This document shows, piece by piece, positions 11,046-21,808 of a DNA stretch of 64,000 nucleotides. The DNA is from Porphyra umbilicalis. Its lineage: Eukaryota; Rhodophyta; Bangiophyceae; Bangiales; Bangiaceae. Position 1 is the stretch's first letter, and every line of letters starts with the position of its first letter. The translations under genes and the position numbers were made by a program. The stretch lies in NCBI GenBank assembly GCA_002049455.2, contig KV918798.1:248001-312000 (forward strand), read 5' to 3'. Under the pieces are notes generated by a model. It was not told where the DNA came from. It worked only from the letters and a program-made list of their open reading frames with translations, and searched no databases.

Positions 11046-12860
11046 CGGTGCGCCTTTTGTAGGCCCGGGGACCATGCTCACACATATAGCCGGATGTGAG
11101 AGCGATTCTCAGCGTGTCGTTATCTCGGCGAGAAATAACGATAAGCTGTCGTCGCTCCTGAGAACGCTTCTCAGCCATCCGAGATAACGATAGGACATGC
11201 ACGTCCCATGGGCAAGCGATGTGAGCCGTCCAACATCCGCCCCATATTGGGCTCAAAACTGGCACATCTCTTTTCATATTTTCATGAGTCCGCATCCGGT
11301 TGTCCCCCCTCTCTGCTGCCCGGAATCGCTGGTGCCGACTCTTCTTCGATTTATTTCCATTCTTTTCAAATGGGTCATCCCTACTTCTGGCCTTCTCGAT
11401 TGCAACCAGTGGGCGGTTCCATTACCACGTGGGTCTCTGAGAGCACACCCAACAACGTCTCCCCCAAGTTCTGAAACCCCGAACGGAATATGCCACGTTT
11501 GCTGACGTGGAGGACGCTCAGCGGCTCCCCATTTTTCTCATCCAAGAGGGCCGTCCGCGGTCCTGGAGTTATCGAAAACAGGGGCTACATGGTCCAGAGA
11601 TGGGTGCAAGAAGCTGGGGGAAGCGTGCCTAGCAACGTCGACCCCCAAGCGGACAGAAATCGAACATATATCCAAGCAGTCACGAGGTGAGGGAGGGAGG
11701 GACAAAATGGCTGCGATCCTGACAAGAACGCGTCGCCACTTTCCAGTCGTCTGTGCAGACTTTTGTTTTCTGAGTAAACATACGGAAAGTCAGGTTGACA
11801 CGTCTAAAATAAAGCGCCACGAACTGACAGGAACTGGTCGCCCTGCTGGCACGACGCAGAAAAATCTCACTTCGGGAAGACACCTGGCGAACTAATGACA
11901 GATGGCGAGCCTCACGCGACAGCGCAGAGCCGCGGCTCTCGGTCGAGGACCCTGGGAACGGGGTGCGCTGTGCGACGCGCTGTCAAGACGCGGCCACGGC
12001 AGGCACCGCGCGGTCCGACAAATGCTTCGATTCAAATGCTTCCAGAACGAGAGGCGGACGGCGCCTTTGCTGGTGGCGGCGTTGGCTTGCTCAGAACGAG
12101 CACTGCCGCAAGCGTCGAAACGGACAGTGTCGGTGGGCCCGCGCGAAAATATTGGCGCGGTCGCGCAATCAATCACGTGATCCGTTTGCATGCAATGAGA
12201 AATCTTTGAAAGTTTCCAATCTGATCCAAGCCATATCATTGGCTGCTGGAAATGTTCACACATATGTTGGAAGGGAGGCGGATCCATCATCGCCAGGGGT
12301 CAGCCGGCCCGTGATCAGATTCCTCTGGTCCCTGTTGGCGCCAGGCCCGCCCCCACCCTCCAATTGGTCGTAGGGCAGCCTCACGTCAAGCGTGGCGCGG
12401 CGGGTGCCTCAGCCGCTTCCACGAGGCGGGGATCTCGTCGACACAGGGGCACGCACGAGGCCCCGTGCCAGTGTCGGTGTGGCCCGCCTCGTGGGCAGCG
12501 CCGCGCGGGGCCGTGTCGCAGAGAGGGCCGTTCGGGGAGCCTCAAATGCACCTCCCTGGGCGGTCTCGGGCACACCTCCCGCTCGGGCGGGCCCGCAGCA
12601 CCCTGCGCCCCCCCATCCACGCACGCGCACGAGGGGCCGCAGCGTGGGGTGCCATCCGCGGCTCGTTGGGGCTCCCCCAGGGCCGCCATCGGCTGTACGG
12701 AGGGGCGCCCACTGGGCTGCGGTCGCGCGCTCGTGCTCCGCGTGTGTGCGCTTCTCGTGTCGCGTGCTGTCGGCCGCCGGCGACGGCATATGAACACGCC
12801 GTCCGCCGGCGGCTCGTGCTCCCTCGCTTATTCATCCCAACGACCTCCCGCACGCATCCC
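11046..12860. other. Lower-GC intergenic and transposon flank
   Basis: No gene is recognisable. Near 11118-11192 the word CGTTATCTCGG and its complement occur several times within 80 bp, forming short inverted repeats. The left arm of the long-range inverted repeat at 11433-11475 is listed separately. Confidence 0.5.
11433..11475 (-). repeat. Left arm of a 10-kb-spaced inverted repeat
   Basis: The complement of this stretch reads ACTTGGGGGAGACGTTG then TTGGGTGTGCTCTCAGAGA. A near-identical plus-strand sequence is at 21342-21380. The pair flanks the whole Harbinger locus and could be its terminal or subterminal repeat. No target-site duplication was established. Confidence 0.45.
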
Positions 12861-12862
12861 CC

Positions 12863-13130
12863 CACCGTTGATTTCTTCCCGCCCTTGCCGCCGGCGTGGG
12901 ACGCCGGCGGCTGCCCCCCCCCCCCCCCTGCTACCGTTGAGTTTTTCCCGCTCTGCCGCCGGCGTGGGACGCCGGCGGCTGCCCCCCCCCCCCCTCTCTG
13001 CTACCGTTGCGTTTTTCCCGCGCTTGCCGCCGGCGTGGCACGCCGGCGGCCATTTCCCCGACCCCCCCTTCTACCGTTGAGCTTTTCCCACCCTTGCCGC
13101 CGGCGAGGCACGCTGGCGGCGGTTCCCCGC
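12863..13130 (+). repeat. Four-copy 70-bp tandem array, each with a GC hairpin
   Basis: ACCGTTG recurs at 12863, 12932, 13002 and 13072. Each unit then carries TTTTTCCC-like sequence and a stem of GCCGCCGGCG with its complement around a 5-base loop (12887-12911, 12955-12979, 13026-13050, 13096-13120; the last has one mismatch), then a C run. The array ends about 190 bp before the ATG of the repeat-bearing Myb-locus ORF and may be a binding array. Confidence 0.7.
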
Positions 13131-13320
13131 CCTCCCCCCCGCTTGTTTTTTTTTGCCGAAGGCCACCCGCGTGTGGCTCTTTGCCCGCGTGCGCCGCCGG
13201 TGCTGCGTGGGCGCCGGCGGTGCGCCGTGTGCGCAACGGTGCCTCGTCCCCTCCGCCCCCCCCCCTCCCTGACCCTCGGCCAATCTGTTCAAGAGCCGCC
13301 GCTCTCCCTCGTCTCCCACC

Positions 13321-16300
13321 ATGACCCGTAAGCCCGACCTGGAGCGCGACATGGAGCGGAGGAGGGACCAGCGTCGGCGGCACCAAGAGCGTCTCGCCGT
13401 GCTCGTGCGGTGCACCTGTTCGTGCCACCTCGGTGGGTTCCCGCCGTGCTCAACATCGTCACCGTCGTGCGGCGGACGGGCGCCATCACCGCCGCGCAAC
13501 AACTGGGGGCCGCCGGCTGTTCGGCACCCTCAACATCCCGGCGGCAACTGGGGCGGGGGGCAAAGACGGGCGCCGTCGCCGCTGCGCAACAACTGGGCGC
13601 CGCCGGCTGGTCGGCACCCTCAACAACCCGGCCGCAACTGGGGCGGGGGGCAAGGACGGGCGCCGTCGCCGCCGCGCAATAACTGCGCGCCGCCGGCTGA
13701 TTTGCACCAACATCCAGCCGGCGGCAACTTGCGCGGGGGGAAGGACGGGCGCTGTCGCCGCCGCGCAACAACTGGGCGCCACCGGCTGGTAGGCACCCTC
13801 AACAAGCCGGCGGCTACTGGGGCGGGGGGCAAGGACGGGCGCCGTCGCCGCCGCGCGACAGCTGGGCGCCGCCGGCTGACTTGCACCAACACCAAGCCGG
13901 CGGCAACTGGGACGGGAGGCAAGGACGGGCGCCGTCGCCGCCGCGCAACAATTGGGCGCCGCCGGCTGATTCGCACCAACATCAAGCCGGCGGCAACTGG
14001 GACGGGGGGCAAGGACGGGCGCCGTCGCCGCAGCGCAACAACTGGGGGCCGCCGGCATATCCGCACCCAGACCAAGCCGGCGGCAACTGGGACGGGGGAC
14101 AAGGGGGGGCGCCATCGTCACCGGGCAACAACTGGGCGCCGCCGGCTGGTCGCCAGCCATAAAAAGCCGGCGGCAACTGGGGCGGGGGGCACGGACGAGC
14201 GCCGTCGCTGCCGCGGCACAGCTGGGCGCCGCCGGCTGATCGACACCCACATCAAGCCGGCGGCAACTGGGGTGGGGAGCAAGGACGGGCACCGTCGCCG
14301 CAGCGCAACGACTGGGCGCCGCCGGCTGATCCGCTCCCACGCCAAGCCGGCGGAAACTCGGGGCCGCCGCCTGGAAGTCGATCACCAGAAGGGGACGGCC
14401 ATTGGGGCGGCGGGCAAGGACGGGCGTCGTTGCCGCCGCGCAGCGACTGGGTGCCGCCGGCTGGGCGGATCCCCCGTCAAGCCGGCGGCGGCGACGGACA
14501 ACATTCGACAGGCGGGGGACCGCCGCCTGGAGGCGTGAACGGCGGCGGGCCGCCAGACAAAGGTCAACTCCTGCCGCAAAACGTGAGCGCGCCGCAGGCT
14601 CGCGGTTGTCTGCCGCTCGCCGGTGGCAGGTGCGCGCCGCCGCCAGACGGTGTGCCGCCTCAAGGCGGCGGCCAATCGCGTGGGGGCGAGGGACGGGCGG
14701 CGTTGCCGCCGCCGGCTAATCGTGTGTTGCCACAAGCCGGCGGCAACCCCACACCTTCCGGGGCCACCCGCCGCGAAGGCGGTGGCTCGCAGGCGGCGCC
14801 GCCAGCCAGCGGGCCGTCTGAAGCCGGCGGAAAGTCGGCACCGCCGGCTGCAGATCTACCGCAAGCCGGCGACGCGCAGCCCTCACCCGCCGAATGCCGG
14901 CCGCCGGCAGCCACCGTGCACCCCCCGCCCATCCCGACGTTGAGTCCAGGGGCTCCGGGGGAGGCGTCGGCGGACACGCCGGCGGCGGGCCACGACAAGC
15001 CGGCGGGCCACGACAAGTCGGCAGTCCAGGACCAGCCAGCGGACCAGGACAAGCCGGCGGGCCAGGAAAAGCCGGCGGGCCAGGACAAGCCGGCGGGCCA
15101 GGACAAGCCGGCGGCAGCGACGGGCACGCCGCCGCCGGTGCACAAGTAGTGGACGTTGACGCCGTCGGCTGTGGCGTTGCTGCGCCGACGTACGCACCCC
15201 CACCGATGGGTACTGGGCTGGGGTGGACGGATGAGGAGCGTGTGGCGCTGTGCAAGGCGTAGTTAAGCACGTCCCTGGACCCCTTCAATGGGGCGGACCA
15301 GAGTGGGCCGACGTTTTGGGCCTCGGTCGTGGCGGCATGGAAGGGGCTGCTGGCGGGGCGCCCTGGCGTCCGCCGGCGCACTGAGCGCGGCGTGGGGGGG
15401 GTGCAGAAGTAGTGGGACAAGATTCGAAAGGGCGTGAACGAGTTTGGGTCCCACGACATGGCGGTCAAGCGCATGGAGCTGACGGGCAACCCAAGTGACG
15501 AGGACATGATCAGCGCTGCGATGGCGCGCTTCTGTGGCGCCACTGTGTACCAGGCGATACGCCAGGACCGCACGGCGGACAAGGCCAAGGGCAATGCGAC
15601 CAAGCGCAAGGCCAAGAAAGTGCACTTCCCGTGGGTCCCGTGCTGGCGGGTGCTGCGGCACGTCGACAAGTTCAGCGGGGCCGCCAGGGCCGCCGCAGCC
15701 GACGGCGGCGCCGCCGGTGCCGGATCAGCCGGCGGCTCTCCTGGCGGCCGCTCGACAAGCGAGTCTGACGAGGACGGAGAGGACGCGGGTGCTGGCGGCT
15801 ACCAGTCGCGCCCGCGTGGTGCGAAGGCCGCCAAGCGTGACAAGGCGGCGGGCATCCAGGATTCGCGTATGATCAAGGCAAGCACCGACGCGCTGTCCGC
15901 GCTGGCGCAAGCAACGTCGGAGCGCACGACCGTGGCTTTTTTTAACTCGGCAGAGATGCGCGACACGGCGCAAGCTGTCGCGTTTTGTCGTGCGCATGCT
16001 CGCAAGCTGATGGCGGCGGCCGGCTCGGCGCTGTCCCCGCCGGATACTTTGTCGGAGGCGTCTCCGCCGCCGGCGTCTACAGGAGATGTGCCGGCTGCAG
16101 GGGAGTCTACACCCTCCACACCCGCTCTGACATCATCGTCGACGCCGCGCATGCCGCCGGCGCAGGAGCCGCCGGCTGGCACGGCGGTGGTGCCGGCATT
16201 TACACCGGCGGCGAGCGCCCCTGGGGGTGCGCCGCCGGCGTCTGCGGTCAAGACGACGACTGCGACTGTATCCTCTCCGGCGCCCTCGGCCGCCGGCTCT

Positions 16301-16606
16301 GGTGCACCTGGGGGTGCGCCGCCGGCGTCTGCGGTCAAGACAACGAATGCTACTGTGTCCTCACCGGCGGCCTCGGCCGCCGGCTCTGGTGCAGCAAGCC
16401 GTGGCCGGCGGTCGCTGTCGACAAAGCAGGCCAAGGCAGCGGCGGCTCTTGCCGCTGGGTCCAAGACACTCGACGATGAGAACGATGGCATTTATGTGGT
16501 GCCTGTTTTTCCTGTGCGCGACGATGGCGCGGATTGTTCGGAGGACCGGCAAGACGCTGAGGGGGACGACTCGAGTGATGACGATAGCAATGCGGAGTAC
16601 CAGTAG
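13321..16606 (+). pseudogene. Harbinger Myb/SANT-like accessory protein with repeat domain, decayed
   Basis: Starts MTRKPDLERDMERRRDQ in a pyrimidine-rich context. A 30-aa repeat region follows (RAPSPPRNNWAPPA ... QAGGNW), then a Pro/Gly region with an 8-aa repeat around QDKPAGQD. The conserved domain begins at about 15220: GWTDEERVALCKA, FWASVVAAWKGLLAGRP, WDKIRKGVNEFG, and PWVPCWRVLRHVDKFS (15630-15680). This order matches the Myb/SANT-like proteins that help Harbinger transposases bind element ends. The C-terminus is acidic after a Ser/Ala/Pro region. The frame shifts near 13735 (a missing base relative to the other repeats) and again before 15150. A TAA lies at 14160 and in-frame TAG codons at 15260-15262 and 15410-15412, both inside the conserved domain. 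I call it a pseudogene, although the domain itself is well preserved. Confidence 0.65.
13480..14430 (+). repeat. 90-bp tandem repeat, about ten units
   Basis: GGCAACTGG-type words recur every 90 bp (13542, 13632, 13722, 13812, 13902, 13992, 14082, 14172, 14262, 14352). Each unit encodes 30 residues and contains the inverted words GCCGCCGGCT and AGCCGGCGGC. Units differ by scattered substitutions and one single-base deletion. There are no unique spacers, so this is not a CRISPR array. Confidence 0.85.
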
Positions 16607-17018
16607 TGTGTTAGAGTGCGTATTGGACAGCGACTTCAAAGGTTTTCTTTTCCCCGTTGGGCAGGTTTTTTTTTTTCTACTTACTTCGTCTTTGCGTCCG
16701 ACAGAGAGTATCCCTCTCGCGTCGGTCCCGGGTAGCTCACCACGCCAGCAGCGGCAGAGGTCTGCGCGATAGCCACAGCGCTGCTCGCCGTCACGCCGAC
16801 TTTGCGCCGATGCTGAGCTGCCGTGCTGTGCCTTTCGCACGCCGCCGCCGTCGGCGCATCAGTGACAACTGAGCGTGCGTGGCGGCGGCGGCCTTTGGGC
16901 AGGTTTACCTCTCAAAAGGCAGCCAAGGCAGGCTCCACGAAACACGCTCACGAATACACACAGATGTAAGGAAAAAAAAACCGCAAGGCCGGAAAAAAAA
17001 ACCTTTGTTCGTCTCTAG
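16607..17018. other. Gap between convergent Harbinger genes
   Basis: Short region between the stop of the Myb-like gene and the stop of the transposase. It contains A-rich and T-rich runs (16660-16680, 16973-17005) and no recognisable feature. Confidence 0.5.
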
Positions 17019-17329
17019 TTAAAGGTACGGCTCCAAAAGCGTTGCTCTGTACGGCCATACGTCCTCCGCCAGGTCATGCCCCAGCTTCAGGTGCTCCTCC
17101 TCGCTCCGCGTCTCTGCCCAAGCGCCTAACGCTTGCCCAAACGTGTCTACAGGTAGCCAGGCTACAGGTGCAATGGCGGGCGCAATGGCGGGAGGGGGAT
17201 CACCGCCCCACACAAGGCCGTCTCCATCGTCCTGCATTCCCTCAGCACCACCGCCGGCCGCCTGACCGCCGCCGGCGGCAGCGGCCGCCGCCGCAACTCC
17301 CCCAGGACCCCCACCCGCAACCAAGTCGC

Positions 17330-18100
17330 CGCTGGCGGATCCATCACCGCCGGCGGCGGCCGCTCCTCCATTGCCGCCGCCGGCGTTGCCGGCGGCGCCG
17401 CCGTGCGCACCCACATCGCCCGCCGCCCCGCCGCCGCCGGCCGCCTGACCGCCAGCGGCGCCCGCCGCCGCCGCAACTCCCCCAGCACCCTCACCCGCAA
17501 CCAAATCGACGCCGGCGGATCCATCACCGCCGGCGGCGGCCGATCCTCCATTGCCGCCGCCCGCACCACCGGCGGCAGCATTGTGCACAGCCCCAACTAC
17601 CGCCGCCCCGCCGCCGCCGCCGGCCGCATGACCGCCGGCGGCGCCCGCCACCGCCGCAACTTCCCCAGCCCCCCCACCCGCAACGAAATCGCCGCCGGCG
17701 GATCCATCACCGCCGGCGGCGGCCGCTCCTCCATTGCCGCCGCCGGCGTTGCCGGCGGCGCCGCTGTGCGCACCCACATTGCCCGCCGCCGCCGCAACTC
17801 ACCCAGCCCCCCCACCCTCAACCAAATCGCCGCCGGCGGATCCACTACCGCCGGCGGCGGCCGCTCCTCCATTCCCGCCGCCGGCGTCACCGGCGGCAGC
17901 ACTGTGCACACCCCCGAGTACCGCCGCCCCGCCGCCGCCGCCGGCCGCATGACCGCCGGCGGCGCCCGCCGCCGCCGCAACTCCCCAGCTCCCTCACCCG
18001 CAACCAAATCGCCGCCGGCGGATCCATCACCGCCGGCGACGGCCGCTACTCCATTGCCGCCGCCGGCGTTGCCGGCGGCGCCGCCGTGCCGACCCGCAGG
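17330..18100 (-). repeat. About 180-bp tandem repeat in transposase C-terminal region
   Basis: GCGGATCCATC-type words recur near 17336, 17516, 17699, 17837 and 18018, spaced 180, 183, 138 and 181 bp. Each unit holds GCCGCCGGC and GCCGGCGGC words and encodes Gly/Ala/Asp-rich sequence (GGNGGAAAAGGDGSAGGD) on the minus strand. Confidence 0.75.
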
Positions 18101-18751
18101 CCCCGCCGCCCCGCCGCCGCCGGCCGCCTGACCGCTGGCGGCCATACGGGAGCGGGACACATACCCGTCGCGTCGCTTCTCGGTGACCATGTTGTGCAGG
18201 ATGGCCACCGCCTTAGTGACGGTGACCATCTACTCAACGGTGGAGTACTTGGCAGGGTGCAAAGCCACATGAAAACGTGCCGTAAGCACGGCATACAGTC
18301 GTTCGACATCTTTCCGCAGGGCTTCTTGAAGTCGGTTAAATGTAACCTCTACTTCTGTCGTGGGGTCAGGAAACGGAGAGACGAAAAACGCAAACCGAGG
18401 ATAAATACCATCCACAAGATACTACAGGAGCGTGCGGGTCGTGCCTTTAGGAGTGTAAGAAAATGTACGAGGCGGCCATTCTCCGTTCGTGACGGATAAA
18501 TAGAGGGGGGAAAAATGCATAACGTTGAGGTCGTTGTGAGATCCAGGACACCCCACAAATAAATTCCAACTAGTGCCCGGTGGTCGGCTAGCGCCTGGAG
18601 GGCACTTTGAATTATAAGACCGGACACTATTCAGTAACATGGCAGGTGTCACCATGACGACAGGACGCGCGCGTGTCTTTTCATGCGAACACTCTTCATA
18701 ACACTCCTGTACTGCGCCTTCATCATGCCAATACCGACACAGCACCCTGGT

Positions 18752-19156
18752 GTATTGCTGATCTCCGAATTTTGTCCTGGGGGACAGAGACAGAGACTGA
18801 CTCTGAATAAGAGCACTCTATTGGTTTAAAACGACAGTAAGAAGGCATCGAAGCCAATAGAAAGCCCGCATTCTGTGCCAGGACCTTGCATCGAGCAGAA
18901 CTCACTGTTTGTTGCCGCTTGATCCGCTTTTCTTGGCATTGAGCAAGCTGCCCACGCGAGATCTTGAGAACTTCTACTGTCTCCTCGCCAGAAGTGCAGA
19001 TGAGAGGAGGAGCTGATGTTGATTTCCAGGCTGCATGGGCACATGTAAGAAATCAGGAGCACCAAGTCAGTCCCAGGGGCGCATCTGATTGGTGGAGAGA
19101 GTCGGTCCGCAAGTCAGTCTCTGTCCACCAGGACAAAATTCGGGGATCAGCAATAC
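18752..19156. mobile_element. Non-autonomous DNA transposon with about 45-bp TIRs
   Basis: The left arm begins GTATTGCTGATCTCCGAA and continues TTTTGTCCTGG then GACAGAGAC. The right arm (19111-19156) is its inverted copy with few mismatches. The internal sequence encodes nothing recognisable. A target-site duplication is not evident. Confidence 0.65.
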
Positions 19157-19329
19157 TCTTCCCGGTTCATCCCAGCCCAGCCCACCTGTACGTCCAAGCA
19201 CAGCTCACCCCACTACAACAACCGTACATGCCCCACCCCATACACTCCAACCACCGGACCCTACCCACATCCACGCCATCCGAACCCGCCTCGCCTCGCC
19301 TCTTACACACTGCACACCCTACCAACCCC

Positions 19330-19725
19330 GCCCTACGCACACGCACACCACCCCAACCCACCCCGCGCCGCCTCCTACGCCCCCCACACCCCCCACCCCC
19401 CCCACCCCACCCCCCACCCACCCCCCCACCCCACCCCCCCCCACCTCACCCCACACCCCCCCCACCCCACACCCCCTCCACCCCACACCCCCCCACCCCA
19501 CACACCCCCCACCCAACGCACCCCCCACCCCACACACCCCCGACCCCACACCCCTCCCACCCCACACCCCTCCCACCCCACACCCCTCCCACCCCACACC
19601 CCTCCCACCCCACACCCCTCCCACCCCACACCCCCCCCACCCTACCCGCACCCACCCGACCCCGCCGCGATCACGGCACCCCACCCGACCCATGCCCCCC
19701 ACCCCACCCACCAACGACGACCACC
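19330..19725 (+). repeat. C-rich minisatellite (ACCCC/CCCACC)
   Basis: About 400 bp built almost only of C and A, including clean 16-bp units of the form ACCCCTCCCACCCCAC between about 19550 and 19630. The opposite strand is G-rich with potential for G-quadruplexes. Open frames across it are artefacts. Confidence 0.8.
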
Positions 19726-20683
19726 GCTGAGACTACTTTTGGACGAAATAATTCTGTCATGGGGGCTGAACTTCCGACCGACCCGCACACTTCATGTGCA
19801 TGCCGTGTCATGATTTACTCTAGTGCCTGTGAACACTGGCCCAGTGGCTGGAATCGGGTGTGAAAACTCACACTGTTGAACGATCAGCAATCCGGGGTGG
19901 TCGCGGACGGACAAAGTAGCCTACAAGCGTCTTTAAGAGAGTTGAATCCAGAGGTCCTCATCACAAACGGTCTCCATCACCACGGAACGCTTCCCATGAA
20001 GATTCTGGTACATGCCAGCGAACGCCTTAGGGCAGTTGCGCCACTCCCAGTGGCTGCAGTCAAGGGAGCCCATGTAACCGGGCATCCCGCGCTCAGCATT
20101 GCGCGTCAGAATGCGCTGCCGTTCTTCAGGGGTGGGGGGACGCAAATATGAGGGTCCAAACTCATCCACAATACAGCGCATCAACTCTCGCACCGACATA
20201 GCAATAGTTGAAGCGGACAGTCGCACATATTCATCAGTCCTGTCTGGCGCCTCCCCATACGTAATGACCCGAAAAGCCGCAACCACCTTTTGCAAGGGGT
20301 GAGCCTGGAGCCGGCCAGTCGCATTGATGCGCTGCGCAAAAAAAAGGTCGGTCCGTAACGGCATTGTATATACGAAGAAACACGCTGCGCGGCACGCGGA
20401 ACTGACGCTCAAAGTCACCCTCGTTGTAGACAGGCGGCTCCCCATTGAGACCAAAATAATCTCTCAGAATAGCACGCAAACCTGAGCGGAAGATACGCCG
20501 CTTATTCGGCCGGCGGCCCGGCACAGATCCAACATAACGCGGCCGCCGGTGCACCCGAGACCCACGGGCACGCTTCCGCCCATGATGCACCGCGTGTAGG
20601 TGTGCCACAACCGCCGAAGCAATTTGTAGGTCCTGCGTATCCTCCAGCATCGCGTCTGCGGACAAATCAAAAGGGTCGTCCAT

Positions 20684-21768
20684 CGCGCGAAGAAGACGGT
20701 CGCCACGACGGTGGCGGCGGACGGCCGTCGACGACGACGGCGCCGCCCTGACGGTGCCACCTGCACTCGGATCTCCCCAGCACCCCACAGTGAACACACC
20801 GCACGGACAGAGCAGATTTCCTTTCGCCCACCCCCCCGGCAGACCGTTTCAATGCCCCCCGCTGGACCCCCGAAACGGTCGCATCCCGGGGTGGAGGCAC
20901 GGTCGCCTGTGGTCGCGTGCTCGATGCGACGGTCCGTAGCAGTCGCGATGCCGTTGCAAACGGTGAGAGCTCGAACGCTCTCCCGCGACACAAAGTGCAT
21001 GGTTTGTCACTGCAGTTTTCTAAAAAGCCGGATGCCACGACACAAGCATTTCGAACGGCGGCCAAAGCATCGCCAGCCAATGAGAGAGCTAAACAAGATG
21101 GGGAGAAGCGCTCCGACTCCCCAAATCGTGCAGAGAATGGGGGACAAGCCAGGGCCTCACCCCCCATTTTCTGCCCGCTGAATCTGTGTGTACTTATATG
21201 ATTCCGATCAGCTAGATTCGCGTTTTCTCTCTTCGATTTGGGGTGCCCGACGTTGCTGTGGAGCCGTCCCCAACCCCAAGAGCCTAAATGGAGCCACGTG
21301 GAGCATTTGGGAGACACTTTTCTGACACGTGTACATATTCGGACTTGGGGAAGACGTTATTGGGTGTGCTCTGAGAGAGCGTTGCGTCGTTGTGGGTAAG
21401 AAGCTTCGCTAAATAGGATACAGTAGCTAGTCTGGGCGAAATGTCGACCATTTTTTCTCAGAGCTAGTGCATTCGAGCGCTCTAAGAGAAACAAAGCGTA
21501 CTGAGAAACTGCTGAGAGACGGACATTGTCATGCTTTTTTCTTTGTCAGCGCCTGCCATGGCAGTGTGCTATGTGCTGAAGAAGTAAGTCTGACACTGAA
21601 TATGCAGCCGATAATGTCGACCAGTCTTCTGGATCAATGACGGCAATGGGTTCATGACATCGGGCGACCCGGACCAATCAATCACTGTCATTGCACTACC
21701 GTAATCAGTATTCTGGAGCGGGGGTGGCTTGCAGGGACTCCTGTGGCACCCTTCCACGTCCGAGAGAA
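20684..21768. other. Region upstream of the transposase
   Basis: No gene is recognised. It contains the right arm of the inverted repeat at 21342-21380 and lower-GC sequence to its right. The end of the Fanzor element begins at about 21769. Confidence 0.5.
21342..21380 (+). repeat. Right arm of the 10-kb-spaced inverted repeat
   Basis: Reads ACTTGGGGAAGACGTTA then TTGGGTGTGCTCTGAGAGA, the inverted counterpart of 11433-11475 with four visible substitutions. Confidence 0.45.
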
Positions 21769-21777
21769 ACCAGTAGT

Positions 21778-21808
21778 CACCTCTGGAAGAGATGAGGAGC
21801 GAAGCTCC
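21778..21808 (-). ncRNA. Candidate Fanzor guide-RNA scaffold (two tandem hairpins)
   Basis: Read on the Fanzor strand, two hairpins follow the conserved stop: GGAGC-TTC-GCTCC (21808-21796) and CATCTCT-TCC-AGAGGTG (21794-21778). At 43221-43251 the same pair occurs with CACCTCT instead of CATCTCT, so the pair changes from G-C to G-U. On the other strand the change would be a C-A mismatch. TnpB and Fanzor guide RNAs are typically encoded at the 3' end of the nuclease gene up to the element end, so position, strand and pairing all fit. Expression is unproven. Confidence 0.4.

Larger units (their letters stand above)
18566..19941. mobile_element. 1.38-kb insertion splitting the transposase
   Basis: Transposase homology breaks exactly at these positions, and conceptual removal restores family spacing (DLWIQ followed by NLFVGCPGSHND). 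The insert contains a MITE-like unit (18752-19156) and a C-rich minisatellite. An intron was considered, but the left junction on the minus strand has no GT donor at the break. Confidence 0.6.
17019..20683 (-). pseudogene. PIF/Harbinger DDE transposase, split and decayed
   Basis: The minus-strand ATG at 20683 starts MDDPFDLSADAML. The N-terminal half has DYFGLNGEPPVYNEGDFERQF, RINATGRLQAHPLQKVVAAF, DEYVRLSASTIAMS, FGPSYLRPPTPEE and GYMGSLDCSHWEWRNCP, which contains the first catalytic Asp. It stops matching after DLWIQ at about 19942. The family sequence resumes with NLFVGCPGSHNDLNVM (second Asp) at about 18565, then DGIYPRFAFF, QEALRKDVERLYAVL and AVAILHNMVTEKRRDG. A Gly/Ala-rich C-terminus with about 180-bp repeats runs to 17019. 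Spacing across the break matches intact relatives exactly if 18566-19941 is removed. Other damage is a frame change in the 8-A run 20338-20345 and TAG codons at 18422-18424 and 18230-18232. It converges on the Myb-like gene. Confidence 0.8.
11433..21380. mobile_element. Decayed PIF/Harbinger element (candidate full extent)
   Basis: The region between the inverted repeats holds both genes typical of autonomous PIF/Harbinger transposons, a Myb/SANT-like DNA-binding protein (plus strand) and a DDE_Tnp_4-type transposase (minus strand), converging near 16.6-17.0 kb. Both genes carry in-frame stops, and the transposase is split by an insertion. The boundaries rest only on the imperfect inverted repeat and are tentative; the element class is firm. 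Confidence 0.55.

Noticed and set aside
13480-14430. Possible CRISPR-like array
   Set aside because: The 90-bp units are contiguous and coding-like with no unique spacers, and the genome is eukaryotic.
15260-18432. Genome-wide reassignment of TAG to an amino acid
   Set aside because: eIF3b, the metzincin and the carbonic anhydrase end with TAG at the expected protein ends.
17042-18499. 485-codon plus-strand frame rich in Arg and Pro
   Set aside because: It is antisense to the repeat-bearing transposase tail, whose minus-strand frames match the Harbinger family.
18566-19941. Break in the transposase as an intron
   Set aside because: No GT at the 5' break on the minus strand, and the segment contains a MITE and a satellite.
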